Shown here: positions 19,096 to 30,646 of the stretch, in pieces | Numbering within the stretch: position 1 is the stretch's first letter | How the letters are laid out: each line of letters begins with the position of its first letter | Assembly: GCF_026262505.1 (NCBI RefSeq) | Contig: NC_067206.1 | Location: forward strand, 13,450,205 to 13,514,204 | DNA: 64,000 nt | Direction of reading: 5' to 3' | Source of the DNA: Trichomonas vaginalis G3 | Lineage: Eukaryota; Parabasalia; Trichomonadida; Trichomonadidae | The notes under the pieces: generated by a model | What the model saw: the letters and a program-made list of their open reading frames with translations, nothing else | Databases searched by the model: none | What the model was told of the DNA's origin: nothing | Position numbers and translations under genes: made by a program

Positions 19096-19139
19096 GCCTC
19101 TTTTTTATACAAAGTTCAAGAGTTTTGTGTGTTTCTACG

Positions 19140-19187
19140 AGGGTAGAAATGAGGGTAGAAAGAGGGTAGATATACCCTTCTTACCCT
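19140..19187. repeat. compound intergenic palindrome, GGGTA type
   Basis: GGGTAGAAATGAGGGTAGAAAGAGGGTAGATATACCC ends in TTACCC. A third sequence version of the same structure, GGGTA/TACCC in place of GGTTA/TAACC. Confidence 0.7.
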
Positions 19188-19213
19188 AAAATATATTTTT
19201 TGGTGGTACGTCG

Positions 19214-19625
19214 GGACATTGTTCTTTGAAACAGTACAGTTTGTCTCTGAAAACAGACAAGTATCTGTTCTGAAGCAGTGCAAGTATTGTTCTGAAAAAG
19301 TACAAGTATTTTCTGAAACAGTTGCAAGTATTTTCTGAAAAAGTACAAGTATTGTTCTGAAAAAGTACAAGTCTTGTTCTGCAGAAAACAGAAAATTTTT
19401 CTCACAGATTGAGAGCTTTTACGGCGAAATTTGTTCTGAAAAGTACAAGTCTTGTTCTTGAAAAGTACAAGTATTGCTTCTGAAACATAAAGTATTGTTC
19501 TGAAAAAGTACCAAGACTAGTTCGAAACAGTACAAGTATTGTACTGAAAAAGCTAACAAGACTAGTTTCTAGAAAACAGTACATAGTTCTGAAAAAGTAC
19601 AGACTAGTTCTTGAAAACAGTAGCA
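19214..19625. repeat. degenerate tandem array, GAAAAAGTACAAG unit
   Basis: About 15 imperfect copies of a 20-26-bp unit built from TTCTGAAAAAGTACAAGT. The reverse complement matches the much cleaner array at 51,841-52,443 in E2. In both elements it ends just before the start codon of the same small gene. Confidence 0.75.
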
Positions 19626-19628
19626 ATG

Positions 19629-20038
19629 GACGAGCGTCGAGCATTAAGGAAGGCAATTTACCCTTATAGAGATAAATGAAGTTGTTAAGCAGTACTTGGG
19701 CAAGGACAAAGCCAACCCTCGGGCTTCTGTTGTCTGGAGAGGGTGCGCTGAAAATTCGAAATTGAACACTGGAATTCACAAATTCAAATACCAGAAAACA
19801 CTCCTGTAGACGAACATAAAGGATTATGAAGAAGAAGCTCTTCTTCAAAGTTCTTTGCAAAGCGCCCAGACTACAAACTTCCATAACAGAGAGAGGTCCA
19901 ATTCCACGAAATTATACAAATTCAGAGCACTGTTCCACTTTCTCTGCGTCAGCCGTTCTACATACCTGTCTGGAAGGGCGACATCCAACCAGTTCAGTAA
20001 ACATCTTCATTTTAACTAAACTTTTTTTGCTGTCTTCA
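19629..20038 (+). pseudogene. small Maverick gene remains downstream of the array
   Basis: It begins ATGGACGAGCGTCGAGCATT and runs into sequence resembling AIYLIEINELVKDFL of the short E2 frame at 51,739-51,840, which also lies directly behind the array. Later coding-like stretches include EIIQIQSTVPLSLRQPFYIP. Broken. Family unknown. Confidence 0.3.
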
Positions 20039-20060
20039 AGGGAAATCATGAAAATTCAAC

Positions 20061-20105
20061 GGGGTAGAAATGAGGTTAGAAAACGGGGTAGACCTATTTA
20101 ACCCT
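20061..20105. repeat. compound intergenic palindrome, GGGGTA/GGTTA type
   Basis: GGGGTAGAAATGAGGTTAGAAAACGGGGTAGACC then TTTAACCC; a decayed copy next to the last recognisable gene of E1. Confidence 0.65.
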
Positions 20106-20107
20106 CT

Positions 20108-20293
20108 CTATTTTCTCCTCCTAACATTATCATTTTTCATGCTTGTTTTCAGCACTTTTCCGTAGTTGTATATGAAAGACAATTTCGAGAATAAAATTTC
20201 TTCATCGAAATAGTCCAACCTTACCAGTTCATTTGTAAAGATATAGTCTAAAACGGTTTTGTACTCTGCTACTTTTGTTCTTTGTTTTTTCAA
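20108..20293 (-). pseudogene. family-A protein remnant
   Basis: A 61-residue frame that carries the first residues (KKQRTKVAEYKTVLDYIFTN) and the last residues (KLSFIYNYGKVLK) of the 285-residue family found at 46,831-47,691, with almost none of the middle. It is a remnant. Beyond it, 20,300-20,360 still matches the leader of the E2 gene (ACAGTATATTTNNNNATATTAAATG style), which sets the right limit of recognisable E1. Confidence 0.6.
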
Positions 20294-20350
20294 CCTTGAA
20301 ACATTTAATATAATGAAATATACTGTTTTTTAAAAAATGTTTTAAAAATG

Positions 20351-23300
20351 GTATGCAATGTTTACTTCATGCAATTGTTTTATTTCATGCAATGTTTTTA
20401 TTTCCTGTGCCGTCTTTCAAGTATGCCCCAGTACTTACGCCTTGGAGATGACATGAACTCGGAAAATACCTTATCCTAGCTTCAAATATCTATATCTCTT
20501 CATCCTCCTCACCGACTAAACCGCATCTTCAATGATGTTTGTTGATATTCCTTCTTCGTTTCGTCATAGGCATCGATGTTCTCATATTAAACCACACTTG
20601 GATTTAGACTTCGGAGAAGAATTTGTTGTAGTTGTCAGGACTGCCTTGCGAAACTGAGGGTAGACCAATGTTCGACAATAGGTTTTAATGTGGTTACTAA
20701 GCCACTTCACCCCCCCATTCGGTAAATCTCTCGTATTTCAAACAAAAGGTGAGAAAACCTTTATACAGCAAAGTGTCGACCTCTCATAATGACTCTCATC
20801 TCTGCAGGTGTTCTTAAGAATAATCCCCATGTCGAATTCATAAGCAATTTGAGTGTCATTGAAGTTTGGGTTCGAGCTTTCCTAATATCATAAGTTGTGT
20901 ATGCTTTCCAAACTGATAGTCCTCCTGGACTCACCGTCTTCGTTGGAATTTCCAGTTGAATATATTGGACCGAACCTCATGACGCAGCGTCTAAGTCACA
21001 TAGTAGATCTTTTCATAAGAGTCAAACTGTGCATCCAATCGGACCAGTTCGTGGAAATTCAAGTGAGTCTCTTATCTTCTGAAAACCTCCTGTTATCTCA
21101 TAAACATCGTCGAAGCAACCTGTTCATATAAAACCTTCTGACCTAACCTCAGATGTCCTCCAATAACAATTGATCGATGGATTTCTCATGGAAGTTTGTT
21201 TAAGCATCTGAAGTTCTTGCACAACTCATTGGAGTTCTTTTGGCGGATTCAGGTTGGTATCGAACAACCAACTCCTTGAACTGTTACTTTTTTACTAGAA
21301 CCTTGTTGGAACAATTGGTTTTGCTAAAGTGAAAAGTTTTGTTCGTCTTTTGGTAACAAATTAGTTTATTGTCCTTTTAAGTCTGACGAGGCTCTTCTTC
21401 TTACTCAAACTCCTTTTTTTCTTCTGTTCTCATGCATGTACTTGGCTAGTATTGGGATTTTAGTGAAGTTTTCGCTCTCCTCGAAATCAGCATGAATATT
21501 CAAACATCAAAGAATGTTCAGTATATCATTGCCTTATCCTTGGGATTATCATCACCCAATCCTTACGGTTAGCTTGTGAAGCCATCTTTGCCTTATGTAT
21601 ATATCTGCGCGTTTAACGACATTTTCTCTATTTTACTCTTTTAGTAGAGAATACTTTCTCATCGTTCATGAATCCTTCATGTCAAGTGCAAAGTGGGGTG
21701 TAGGTTCGCAGTACGCTATCTTTTGGCCCACTATAATTATCCCTTTATCATCATTCTTACATTGCCAGATGGAAAGTGAGCTCAAATGGTTGCACTCACA
21801 ACATATGAGGTCGGTGCGAGATTTGTGCTATGAAAGTTTTAGCTTCCTTTTAAACACTATGTTAGGGGTATGTTGGAACGATCAGTCGGATGTATTAGCG
21901 AATTGTAGCCAAACGGTGCAATTTTTTGCCTCCAAACATTTCTCGATCCCCTCATAGATTCTTATATTACTTCGCTGTAACCTGTGGTTGTCTGTTCTTT
22001 CACACATGAATGTACTCTTGTCATAGAAGTTATTCTCGCAATATGCTTCTTTCTCATCAGTATGCTTTATAACATAGCTACTTTGATCTTGAAGCAGTTG
22101 CGTCTGTCAGGAAGACTAATTCAAAAGTAAGAATTTGTAACAATTGTCGATTGACAATTTGATGTTTTATCGGCCGCATCATTAAGCTTCAATGAAAACG
22201 GATTGTAATACTTTCTCTTGCGGATCCCATCCGATGTCCCTCCTCTGATCAAGTCGTTCGCCAATGTCAGACTATTATGAACGGAGTGAGGTTGCATTTC
22301 TTACTCTAACAACTGCATTAGTAATGGATAGTCAGCGATTTAACAAGTTTTTGCTCTTTTCTGCACTGCCTCTTAGAAGGGTTTTTTCCACGTTATGTAT
22401 CCTTCGATTGTTTTCAGTTATCAAATTTTACACTTGCAATAATGTTTAGGCCTCTTTGAATGAGGGCTCCGTGTTATCTACATATATCATGGACTCCATC
22501 TGAATTAATCATATAGAATCAGCGACATTAATTCTTTTGTTTCGACAAATTCATCTTCTCCTGCTGTTCATTCTTTCTGTCGTACTGACATGGATTGTAC
22601 ATGTTTCTGATTTTCTTTGGAGCCTTCTTTCCTTTCTTTTTTCAACAAATAAATCTGGATTTTGAATGACTGTTTTGCACGAATAAACTAAATCGTTCAT
22701 ATCAACAATTCTTTAGACTTTAGGATCATATTACTTGCTGATCATTTCGATGACATGGAGAATTTATTTTTCATCTATTTTGATGGAAGGACTGATAACA
22801 ATTCCATTATTTGTTGTAAATGCTTCACTCAGGTCTCTTCGTGATCTGTAAAGTTGTAAATTCCTCCAACTTATTTGGCGTAATCAATTCTTTTTTTCAC
22901 AGAAATTGTTCTTTTCCACTCTATCTTTGGAATTGAACTAACTTCCGGTAATTATCAGCTTTAACTGGCTTTCTCGATTCAAAAAGCATTTTATCTCCGT
23001 TTGAATTTCATTATTTGGTTCAATAATTGCGTATATAAGCATTTCCATCGCTATCAAAGTTAATTATTCCATCGGAACAATTATTCCATCTTTCGCTGAC
23101 GTTCTCTACTGGCACATCTTCGTAGACTTCGATTGGAGTTTGTTCCTTGATTTTTTTATGGGGTTACCGTAATGGATATAATTACTACCGCTTTGTTTTC
23201 TTTCTTTTGGCTTTGATTTAACTTTGACAGCTGGATGATTAACGTTGTCATCATCTTTTTCTTCGCGTTCAACAGACGCGAGATCTGGAATTCTTTGGGT

Positions 23301-24180
23301 TTGTCATGATCTCTCTTCTAAACAGTGATATATCTGCGCACCAAACAAGCTTTCTCTCTGTTCCGTCTTTCTTGAAATTTGAATCATTCTCTTTGAAGCG
23401 TTATCATCGTAGTAGAAGACTACTGCCTATCACTATCAAAAGTCTGAGTTATATTTGCTGCAGCAAATCTACTGTTCAATATCTCTTCTCTTCCAAGAAT
23501 CTTGTTAATTTCCAGTCTCAAGTTCATCCTTTTCTGCTTATCCATTGTGCATTCTTCTCTTTCGTAATCTCTGGCATTTGGAGTATTAGCTCAAGAGATT
23601 TGGCGAGCGATGCCATGCGCAAGAAGGAAAATCTGAATACGACTTTATGCAGATTGAGAGCATGTGGTGGACTGAATTTCTTCCACTAAGTAGTATGCGC
23701 TGATTTAATGCGTTATTATATCTGATCAGAAAAGATATTCTGAACCTTCAAATCGTTTTTTTACTTTTTTAATCGTACTTTTAGTAGTTCGAGTAATAAT
23801 CGCTGTTAACTGATTACCTCAGTAGATTAAACGCATCTTGGGTGATGGAAGGAGTTTTTTCTGCGTTATTTTCGTGAAGTTCAATTTTCCAACATATTCG
23901 ACGTATAATTCGGCACGGTGAAACTTCAATTGTGTGTTCCATATTGCGATAATTTTGTATTTGTCTGCATAATTGAGAAGTATAAACATCATTTCCAAAA
24001 ATTCTCGACTGAGCTGTGTATCTGCAGGAATTCTATGGACATCTATATAAATTGGTTAGTTCTCTGTATTAGTTTTATTATGACCATTTTTTTTCGATTT
24101 TTCTTCTCGATATTGAATATTTCGATCTTAAAAAGTTATCGATCTAATCTATGTGTATGATTAATATTAAACAATTTATA
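20351..24180 (-). other. decayed coding-like DNA of unknown family
   Basis: Richer in G+C than the flanks and without a long open frame, but the minus strand shows protein-like stretches. Examples are PKNSRSR after a D-S-N-F-K-K-D-G-T-E-R-K stretch at about 23,280-23,410, MDKQKRMNLRLEINKILGR at about 23,500, VYSCKTVIQNPDLFVEK at about 22,680 and SEFMSSPRRKYWGILERR at about 20,440. Stops are scattered through all of it. It may be one long dead gene, or part of an old repeat, inserted beside E1. Plus-strand frames such as 21,595-21,957 and 23,306-23,689 look like reverse-strand shadows. I do not recognise the family. Confidence 0.4.
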
Positions 24181-24771
24181 GAAATCTGTGGGGGCTAAAG
24201 TCTCTATCTATTTCAAATTGCCATATGCAAATTTGTACCTAGGAGCTCCCAGATTTAGGTACAAATCGTTCTCCACAGCTGTCAAATTTTGAATTGATAA
24301 CGCCGGACGATTATTTCATTTTTTTCAGATTACAAAATCAACTCATCCATTTGATTTTGCTATCAAACAACAAAATATGATGTAATTAAAAGAATTCTAG
24401 AAAAACCAGTTAGAGTTTACTAATCGCTCTCTCAGAATTTGAGATGAAATTTTCGATCATAGTTGATGTTTGTGTGTTTACACGATTCAGTATGTGCAAA
24501 ATTCAAGAAAAAAATGAAACATTAAAACAAAATAAAAAGAAAAGAAAAGTTAAAATCATAGCAGAAGTAAATTTTATTTGAAAAATAAATATTAGATTGA
24601 TAGAAAAAATTTAATAATATCAAATAAAAATAAATAAAATTTGATAATATTTAAATTTTGTATTCAATTCATACAAAACATATATATTTTGGGAAAAACA
24701 TACGATTTGATAGATTCTGCATTTCAAAAAACTGAAATTGAATTCGCGTTCTTCAATAAAAGCCTTAAAAG

Positions 24772-25038
24772 CTAAATAACTTCAGGGCTCGGAATCTGCT
24801 CTCTGGATGGTGCATGGCAAACATTCTCATCCTTGTTTCTATTTATGGATTTGTAATTTGTTGATGGAAAAATTGAAAGGTGTTTGCGGACGAGAAAGCA
24901 AGCTGCTATTTGCTCAGGTCTTCTGATTGAATTAACACCCACTATAAATGGCCAAGACTCATCTGTTTCAGATTCGGTATCATCAACTTGGAACCAGATT
25001 AGAGTCATTAAAGTGGCAAACCCGTAGGATTTTAGCAT
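24772..25038 (-). CDS. small possible host gene (88 aa)
   Basis: Starts MLKSYGFATLMTLIWFQVDD at 25,038. An exact trichomonad initiator TCACAA (minus strand, 25,039-25,044) lies directly before the ATG, the usual spacing for these genes. The composition is protein-like: an acidic DDTESETDESW, then SIRRPEQIAACFLVRKHLSI and a polar end. No domain is recognised. It stands alone in AT-rich DNA at the edge of the decayed block, so it may be a fragment of something longer. About equally likely to be real or chance. Confidence 0.35.
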   Translation of the reverse strand: MLKSYGFATLMTLIWFQVDDTESETDESWPFIVGVNSIRRPEQIAACFLVRKHLSIFPSTNYKSINRNKDENVCHAPSREQIPSPEVI

Positions 25039-25044
25039 TTGTGA

Positions 25045-26490
25045 CTATTTGAGAAAAGCCGTTTCGCGTTTATCTGAATTTTTTATTTGAATTTAATTTG
25101 AAACTGCATTCACACATGAACTAAATTCTTCATCAACGAAATTACAAGTATGTCGTTTTCCGTATGTTTTACCATAATGCGGTTTTATGAAAAAAAAAAA
25201 TAGATTTATGGCATCATAAAATACTGTTAATGGAAATATAATCATTTTTGTTTGGTAAACTTATTAAATTCTGGAAAAAAAAGTATTTTGAAAATTATTG
25301 TCTATAATGATAAGTTTATATATTAACCAATCTTCAATCTTGAATGTTTCGTTGAATTGATTTGTGAGGAAAATTTCGGTTAAATTTGCAAAATTGAATT
25401 GACATTTAAAATCAAAATTAATTATATCATAGCCACGCGCTAATTTCTCTTATGCTCGTGACAATTTCGAGTTAAATTATTAACTTCAAAAATCTTTGAA
25501 TAAATTTTTTGCTTGATTCTTGACTGACGACCCTGGGATGGTGTTTTATTATTAAAAAATATGTCGATTTTTTCTTATTTTTTGAAGGGGAAAAATGTAT
25601 CCGTTTGTTGTTAACCTCATTAAACGTCAGTATCGAAATCAAATTACTGCAAATGTATATTACTATTTCTTCGAATATCCGTTGCTACAGGAACCAGTTG
25701 CTCTTAGTAAAAGCTGGAAAATAAAACATATAGCAATTATTATAAATAAAGACGTTAATACCCCAATTGCAAAAATTGAATGAGAATTTTCGTTAATGTG
25801 CGCTAATAATTTTGCGTTCTTGTATGGTATATGGTTTTTACAAAATTTGCCCAAAATTCCAGTTAATTCCATAAATTTTTATATAAACTTCATGTCTCGG
25901 TGTAAAGCTATATGTTAAATTTAGCAGGTTAAAAAGGATAGTTTTTATTATAATGAAGTGGATAGAGAATCATTAACTCACAAAGAAGTGTTATAGATAA
26001 GATTGGAATTAATGAAACATTTAAATTATTTGTTTACATTTGATTCCACTCAATGTTCTGCTGTTCCAAAAAATTAATTTGAGGAAATGCATCAATCTCT
26101 AATGCAAAATATTCGCATTCTCTATCCACTAATCTGTTTAAGTTACAACATTACGTATTAACACACTGTTATTCCCCAAAAAAGTTATTTTCAAATATTA
26201 AAATTGGCAAATTTAATGTAAAAATGGTTCAATTGAATAAAAAAATAAATAAAAACTACTTATCATAAAGATATTGTGTTTGTTTCTGTACAGTTGCAAA
26301 AGAGAACTATAAAATATTAATTCATCAGTGTAAACTTTCAATGAATTGATGAAATCTTCATAATTAAGCCGAAAACAATATTAAAAGCTAGAATATAGAG
26401 GTATAAATGTGATTTTATATAATAATCTGATAAAGGGAACATAGTTATAGATTATTTAAAAAACCGCTAAATAGTAAAAATATTTATATC
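25045..26490. other. AT-rich intergenic DNA
   Basis: No gene seen. Very AT-rich with A and T runs; short frames such as 25,595-25,783 lack an initiator and any protein-like pattern. Confidence 0.6.
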
Positions 26491-28990
26491 TGATATTAAT
26501 TTCTTCGTCTTTACCCTGGCAAAATACATTAGAACGCGCCAGTTATTGCATAATTTGTTTTGTATACTGGCTTATTATGATGAAAGAAACAATTTGAAGA
26601 TTCCTTCTATTGAAGTGTAGGTTTAATGGTTTGTGATGACAGAAACTTTTGGAGATTCTGTAAGCAACACATTACATATGAAATATTAATAATTGGATTG
26701 AGATTATTCTAGTCATGATAATCGCATTGTCATGAAGTCCAAAATTGAACAATTGTGACATATTAGATACTTGAAGAATTGGCAAAAACCTTCAAAACTT
26801 ATTAATCATCATTTGTTTGTAATGTTTCTTATTGGGGTAACCAATTAGTAAACACTCCATAGTTGATTCATGACTTTTCTGACTGATATTGAAACATAAG
26901 TCAACCAGTACAATCTTCGAAAGCATTTATGATCGACCAAATGTATTGTTTTGGGATTAAATGATGTTCTCATTTAAATTGCATGACATGAAAGCCAACT
27001 CTCTCATACTCATTATTGTATAGAGCATAAATCAATCTTTTTGCATATTCTGGATGCAAAAAGAATACTCTCTTATAATATTAAGTGTTCTTCGGAATTA
27101 ACTAATTCATCTGAGAATGGCCATCTGTGAATGACCAATTTCCAACGCTTAACTAAAGAAAGTTAGGAAGAGTAATATTACTTGTTTAACTCCTCGCGAA
27201 TGAATGCTGACAATGATATTCGGTTCCGTTTGGAATTAATGTTACCAGTTTAAGGAACGCAAAACAATACTGTCCAATCAATGCACTATTCAAGTTTCTG
27301 CGAAAATAAGAGACTTGAATAGGAGCGATTATAGAATGAGTAGCTTCCAATAACTTGAACAGAATGATGGGATGCTTGTATTTTTGTGATGCTTACTATT
27401 GTAAAAGGCGTAATCAGTATTGTTGTTTTTATTCCTTCCTTTCAAAGCAAACAGGCTCTTAGATGAACAATTCTGAAATGCATTGCTCCCCAATTGTTTG
27501 AAGCTGAAGGGATGAAGATCCATGAAGAAAAATTATGCTATTGCAGAATGCATGACTCATCAAGATTTGTTAAACCCTCGGGGAATTGTTGATGTTTTGG
27601 AATTGATGTATTCTGAAACTGCAATATGAATTAATATTTCTAATGCAATGAGGAAATGTTATTTTGAAATGTTACTAGAATGTAATGATATGAATATAAA
27701 TGTTGTTAAAAGTTTTCTTTAAGATTAAATAAGAGAGGGCATGTATTATAAAATGCATTAATTCATTAATATATACAAGACCTGCTGGGCATTCTGCATT
27801 TTTCAGAAGAAGAATTATAAATGCATAGGCTTTCGATGTACATCAATCCCACTTGGAAGATTTATTGTTTCGAGCACATGAATTTTGGAAAATTGCAATG
27901 AAATTGTTTGTACCTTTGATTGGTATTGTAATTGTTTTGAATGTTCGTATATTGGAAACAGTATTGGTCCAAATTGATTCAAGTGTTTCGGGAGTTCGAT
28001 GCTTTCTATACAGATTGCGTTTATAAAATGTATAGCTATCGATACTTGTGATAGAATTTGAAAGCTGAATTTGACGCAAACATGCTATTTGCCGAAGGTA
28101 TTATGTATAAATATTGTATTACTAAATAGGAATTGTTAATCGCAAGGAATATTGCTACAATCAAAGCAATTATGATCCAATATAGTTAACAGAATCTGAT
28201 ATATTACTAAGAGGGCAACGATGCATTATAAAAGCAATAAGAGTTGATGATTGTATAATGTGATGGAAGATTTAATATATTTTTAATGCATGTATCACGA
28301 AATGCACTTGACAGCATAGAAGTTGAAAAGTACCTTCTGGAACTTCTAATTTCATCAAATGAACATCCAAGCAAATGCATATTGGGCCAATGGATCTTAC
28401 ACTATCTGGAATAATAAAACCATCAAAGCTAGTGTATGCCGTATTCATAGTCATATATACGTGTAACCTGTTCACTGGGGTAGTGTGATATGAGGCATGG
28501 AGTCATGAAACGCACAATTTCCAACACTCATGCCTTGATGTCATTTTAAATATGATTATCAATGACGGAGTTAAAGGAAGGCGATAATCCCCTACGTATG
28601 CATATAATTAATCTATCTGATTCAGAATTAATTATATTAGAATCTTATGCATTTGGTTATTGTCCTATTAATCGATTATTCTCCCGAAATACTTATCATC
28701 AATAAGTGACTATGCTTTTTATAAAACAAAGCTTGGAAATCAATAAAATCTGAGTTGCAAGTTACATCAATTGGGGAGTATGTATGGGGTTACACACCGA
28801 TGAAACGCTATGAAATTCCATATGGCGAAACTTCAATCTGATGAGAATGAACTTTTCTTCAATGACATTAGGATATTTTTGCATTATTCCGCCAACAATT
28901 AAATTATTAATGTGTATCATATGCTTGCGCCGAGAGTGGAACGCCAAATGTCTTAAACTCAATTTGAACTCATTTGTAATTCATTGAATT
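26490..28990 (-). pseudogene. dead BspA-like leucine-rich-repeat gene
   Basis: Broken minus-strand stretches keep the pattern of the trichomonad BspA-like (Treponema pallidum-type) surface repeats, whose 23-residue unit reads roughly I-x-x-x-A-F-x-x-C-x-x-L-x-x-I-x-I-P-x-S-V-x-x-I. Examples are QLSNSITSIDSYTFYKRN (about 28,050), LGSNAFQNCSSKSLFALKG (about 27,470), INAFEDCTG (about 26,930) and DGFIIPDSVRSIGPICICL (about 28,420). Stops and frame changes occur every few dozen codons, so it is a long-dead member of the large BspA family of host surface proteins. The limits are approximate. Confidence 0.65.
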
Positions 28991-29230
28991 ATTTTCAACG
29001 TAAATTCAAAACCTTAAGACTCATACATTTTTTACTTCATATGTTAAAATAAATGATACAAAATCGTTCAATATTGTATGAATTCTTACGTTTACAAAAA
29101 AAGTCACACAACCCGTCATATATACTACTGGAAATTTTATATTTTTGCAGAATATGGAATTTTGGAAAAATATATATGCACCTCATTATATTTTAACTTT
29201 ATAAATTTATTTACTTTGTTTGATTATAAA

Positions 29231-30016
29231 ATGAATTTTGAAGCATCTTTGATTCAATGTATCAAAACTAATGATCCCAAAGGAATTGAAGCTTTAGGCC
29301 TAACATCAGCTAATGTCGATGATATTATAGTACATAAGTTTGAAGTACCAAATAAAGAATTATTAAATGGAGTTTTAATTCCAAGATATCCAACGCCATT
29401 AGTATATGCCATATTATGCAGGAAATTAGATGTTGTTATAAAATTAATCGAATTAAAAGCTAAAATCGACTTAGAAGTTAATGGTTGGAAACCAATTCAC
29501 TACGCTGTTGCTACAAATCAACCCTCAATTGTACGATATATTATAGAATACGATACCGAGCAACTCGAAGCAACTACAAACCTTGGAACAACACTTCTTC
29601 ATCTTGCTGTTTCTACAAATTCATTAGAATTAGTTGATTACTTGCTCATTAGTGGAGCTAATCCAAATAGTCAAAATTTAGTTGGAAATTCTACATTTCA
29701 TTTTGCTGCACTACTTCATCAACCAAATATCATCCGTACTTTACTTGCTTTTTCTGCCGATCCAGAAATCAAAAATAATGCTGGTGTTACACCAATAGAT
29801 ATTGCAAATTCAAAGCAAAATTCATTGTTTTTAGAAATAATTAAAGAAACTCCACTAGATTTAGAAGTAATTATGAAAGAATATCATCAAATCTTAGCTA
29901 ATAAGGAAGAAGAGGCTAAAATTGAACCGGCTGCGGATCCAGGAGCAGTTGAAGAAAGAATCAAATCATTATCCAAGAGGATTGCAGATATCGAGCGTGC
30001 TGTAAACAAGGAATGA
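29231..30016 (+). CDS. ankyrin-repeat protein (261 aa)
   Basis: A cytosolic protein-binding scaffold. I start it at MNFEASLIQCIKTNDPKG (29,231) rather than at the longer in-frame ATG 29,078, because the added N-terminus is AT-driven sequence without protein character. A TCATTA initiator lies 46 bp upstream, farther than usual. Five ankyrin repeats run from about residue 58 to 195 (for example GWKPIHYAVATNQPSIVRYI and GTTLLHLAVSTNSLELVDYL with ISGANPN). An acidic linker and a short coiled coil (EERIKSLSKRIADIERAV) end it. The partner is unknown. No signal peptide or membrane segment. Confidence 0.85.
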   Translation: MNFEASLIQCIKTNDPKGIEALGLTSANVDDIIVHKFEVPNKELLNGVLIPRYPTPLVYAILCRKLDVVIKLIELKAKIDLEVNGWKPIHYAVATNQPSIVRYIIEYDTEQLEATTNLGTTLLHLAVSTNSLELVDYLLISGANPNSQNLVGNSTFHFAALLHQPNIIRTLLAFSADPEIKNNAGVTPIDIANSKQNSLFLEIIKETPLDLEVIMKEYHQILANKEEEAKIEPAADPGAVEERIKSLSKRIADIERAVNKE

Positions 30017-30646
30017 TATTTTTCATTTATTGTTGTTATGAAACAGTTTATCTCTGTATTGTTTTAAAATAAAAATTTTTGTCATCATATCATTTAATGA
30101 AAACCAAATATTTATGATCTGACCTATTAGAATATTAATATGCTCTGTATTATGCCATCATGATTATTATATTTGCAAAAAATTATTAAAACATAAGAAA
30201 GCTAATTATCAATTGTATAGTGAAAAGTGCTGCAATGAGCACATACAACCATATTTTAAAACAAATGTATCCTGATTTCAGCTAAGAATCTAAGAACATC
30301 AGGATAATTCAAAATGCAACAGGCTTATATGCTGGGTAAATTCACCAAGCTATACATGAGTATATTAATGTTGACATTCATGTTTAGACAGTAATTATTT
30401 TGCAACAATTTATGCCATAAAGAATAAGAAGGCGGGAAAGGAAAATTAGAATATACACCCTATCGAATGCATGAATCATAGTAATTTAATATGTATTGAT
30501 AAATTTGATCAATTCCATAACAACGAAATAGCCAAATCCAAATGAAACAATTAGCATGTGGAGTTATTCTTAAGAATGTATATCTTACTCCAAAGCTCAT
30601 CAATCGGCGTTTGAATTTGAATAGTTGTAAAGTAAAATCATACACA
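30017..30646. other. intergenic DNA between ankyrin and 14-3-3 genes
   Basis: About 630 AT-rich bases with no gene. It ends with TCATAC (30,638-30,643), a near-match to the initiator, 4 bases before the 14-3-3 start codon. Confidence 0.6.

Larger units (their letters stand above)
105..20350. mobile_element. Maverick/Polinton E1, old and broken
   Basis: A Maverick (Polinton) recognised by its gene set: capsid-like proteins, packaging ATPase, tail-fibre-like protein, rve integrase, KilA-N proteins and protein-primed DNA polymerase B. Many genes have counterparts in E2 (39,447-63,447), often in another order or strand. No terminal inverted repeat or homopolymer cap was found, so both limits are approximate: the left is set where the edge integrase-like frame stops, the right where similarity to E2 genes stops. 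At least 15 breaks are spread over it, several in the fibre and ATPase regions, so it is old and not functional as it stands. A 100-base assembly gap lies inside. Confidence 0.8.

Noticed and set aside
21595-21957. 120-codon plus-strand frame in the decayed block
   Set aside because: The residues lack protein pattern, and the opposite strand carries the coding-like runs.
25595-25783. 62-codon frame in intergenic DNA
   Set aside because: No initiator, AT-driven composition and no conserved pattern.
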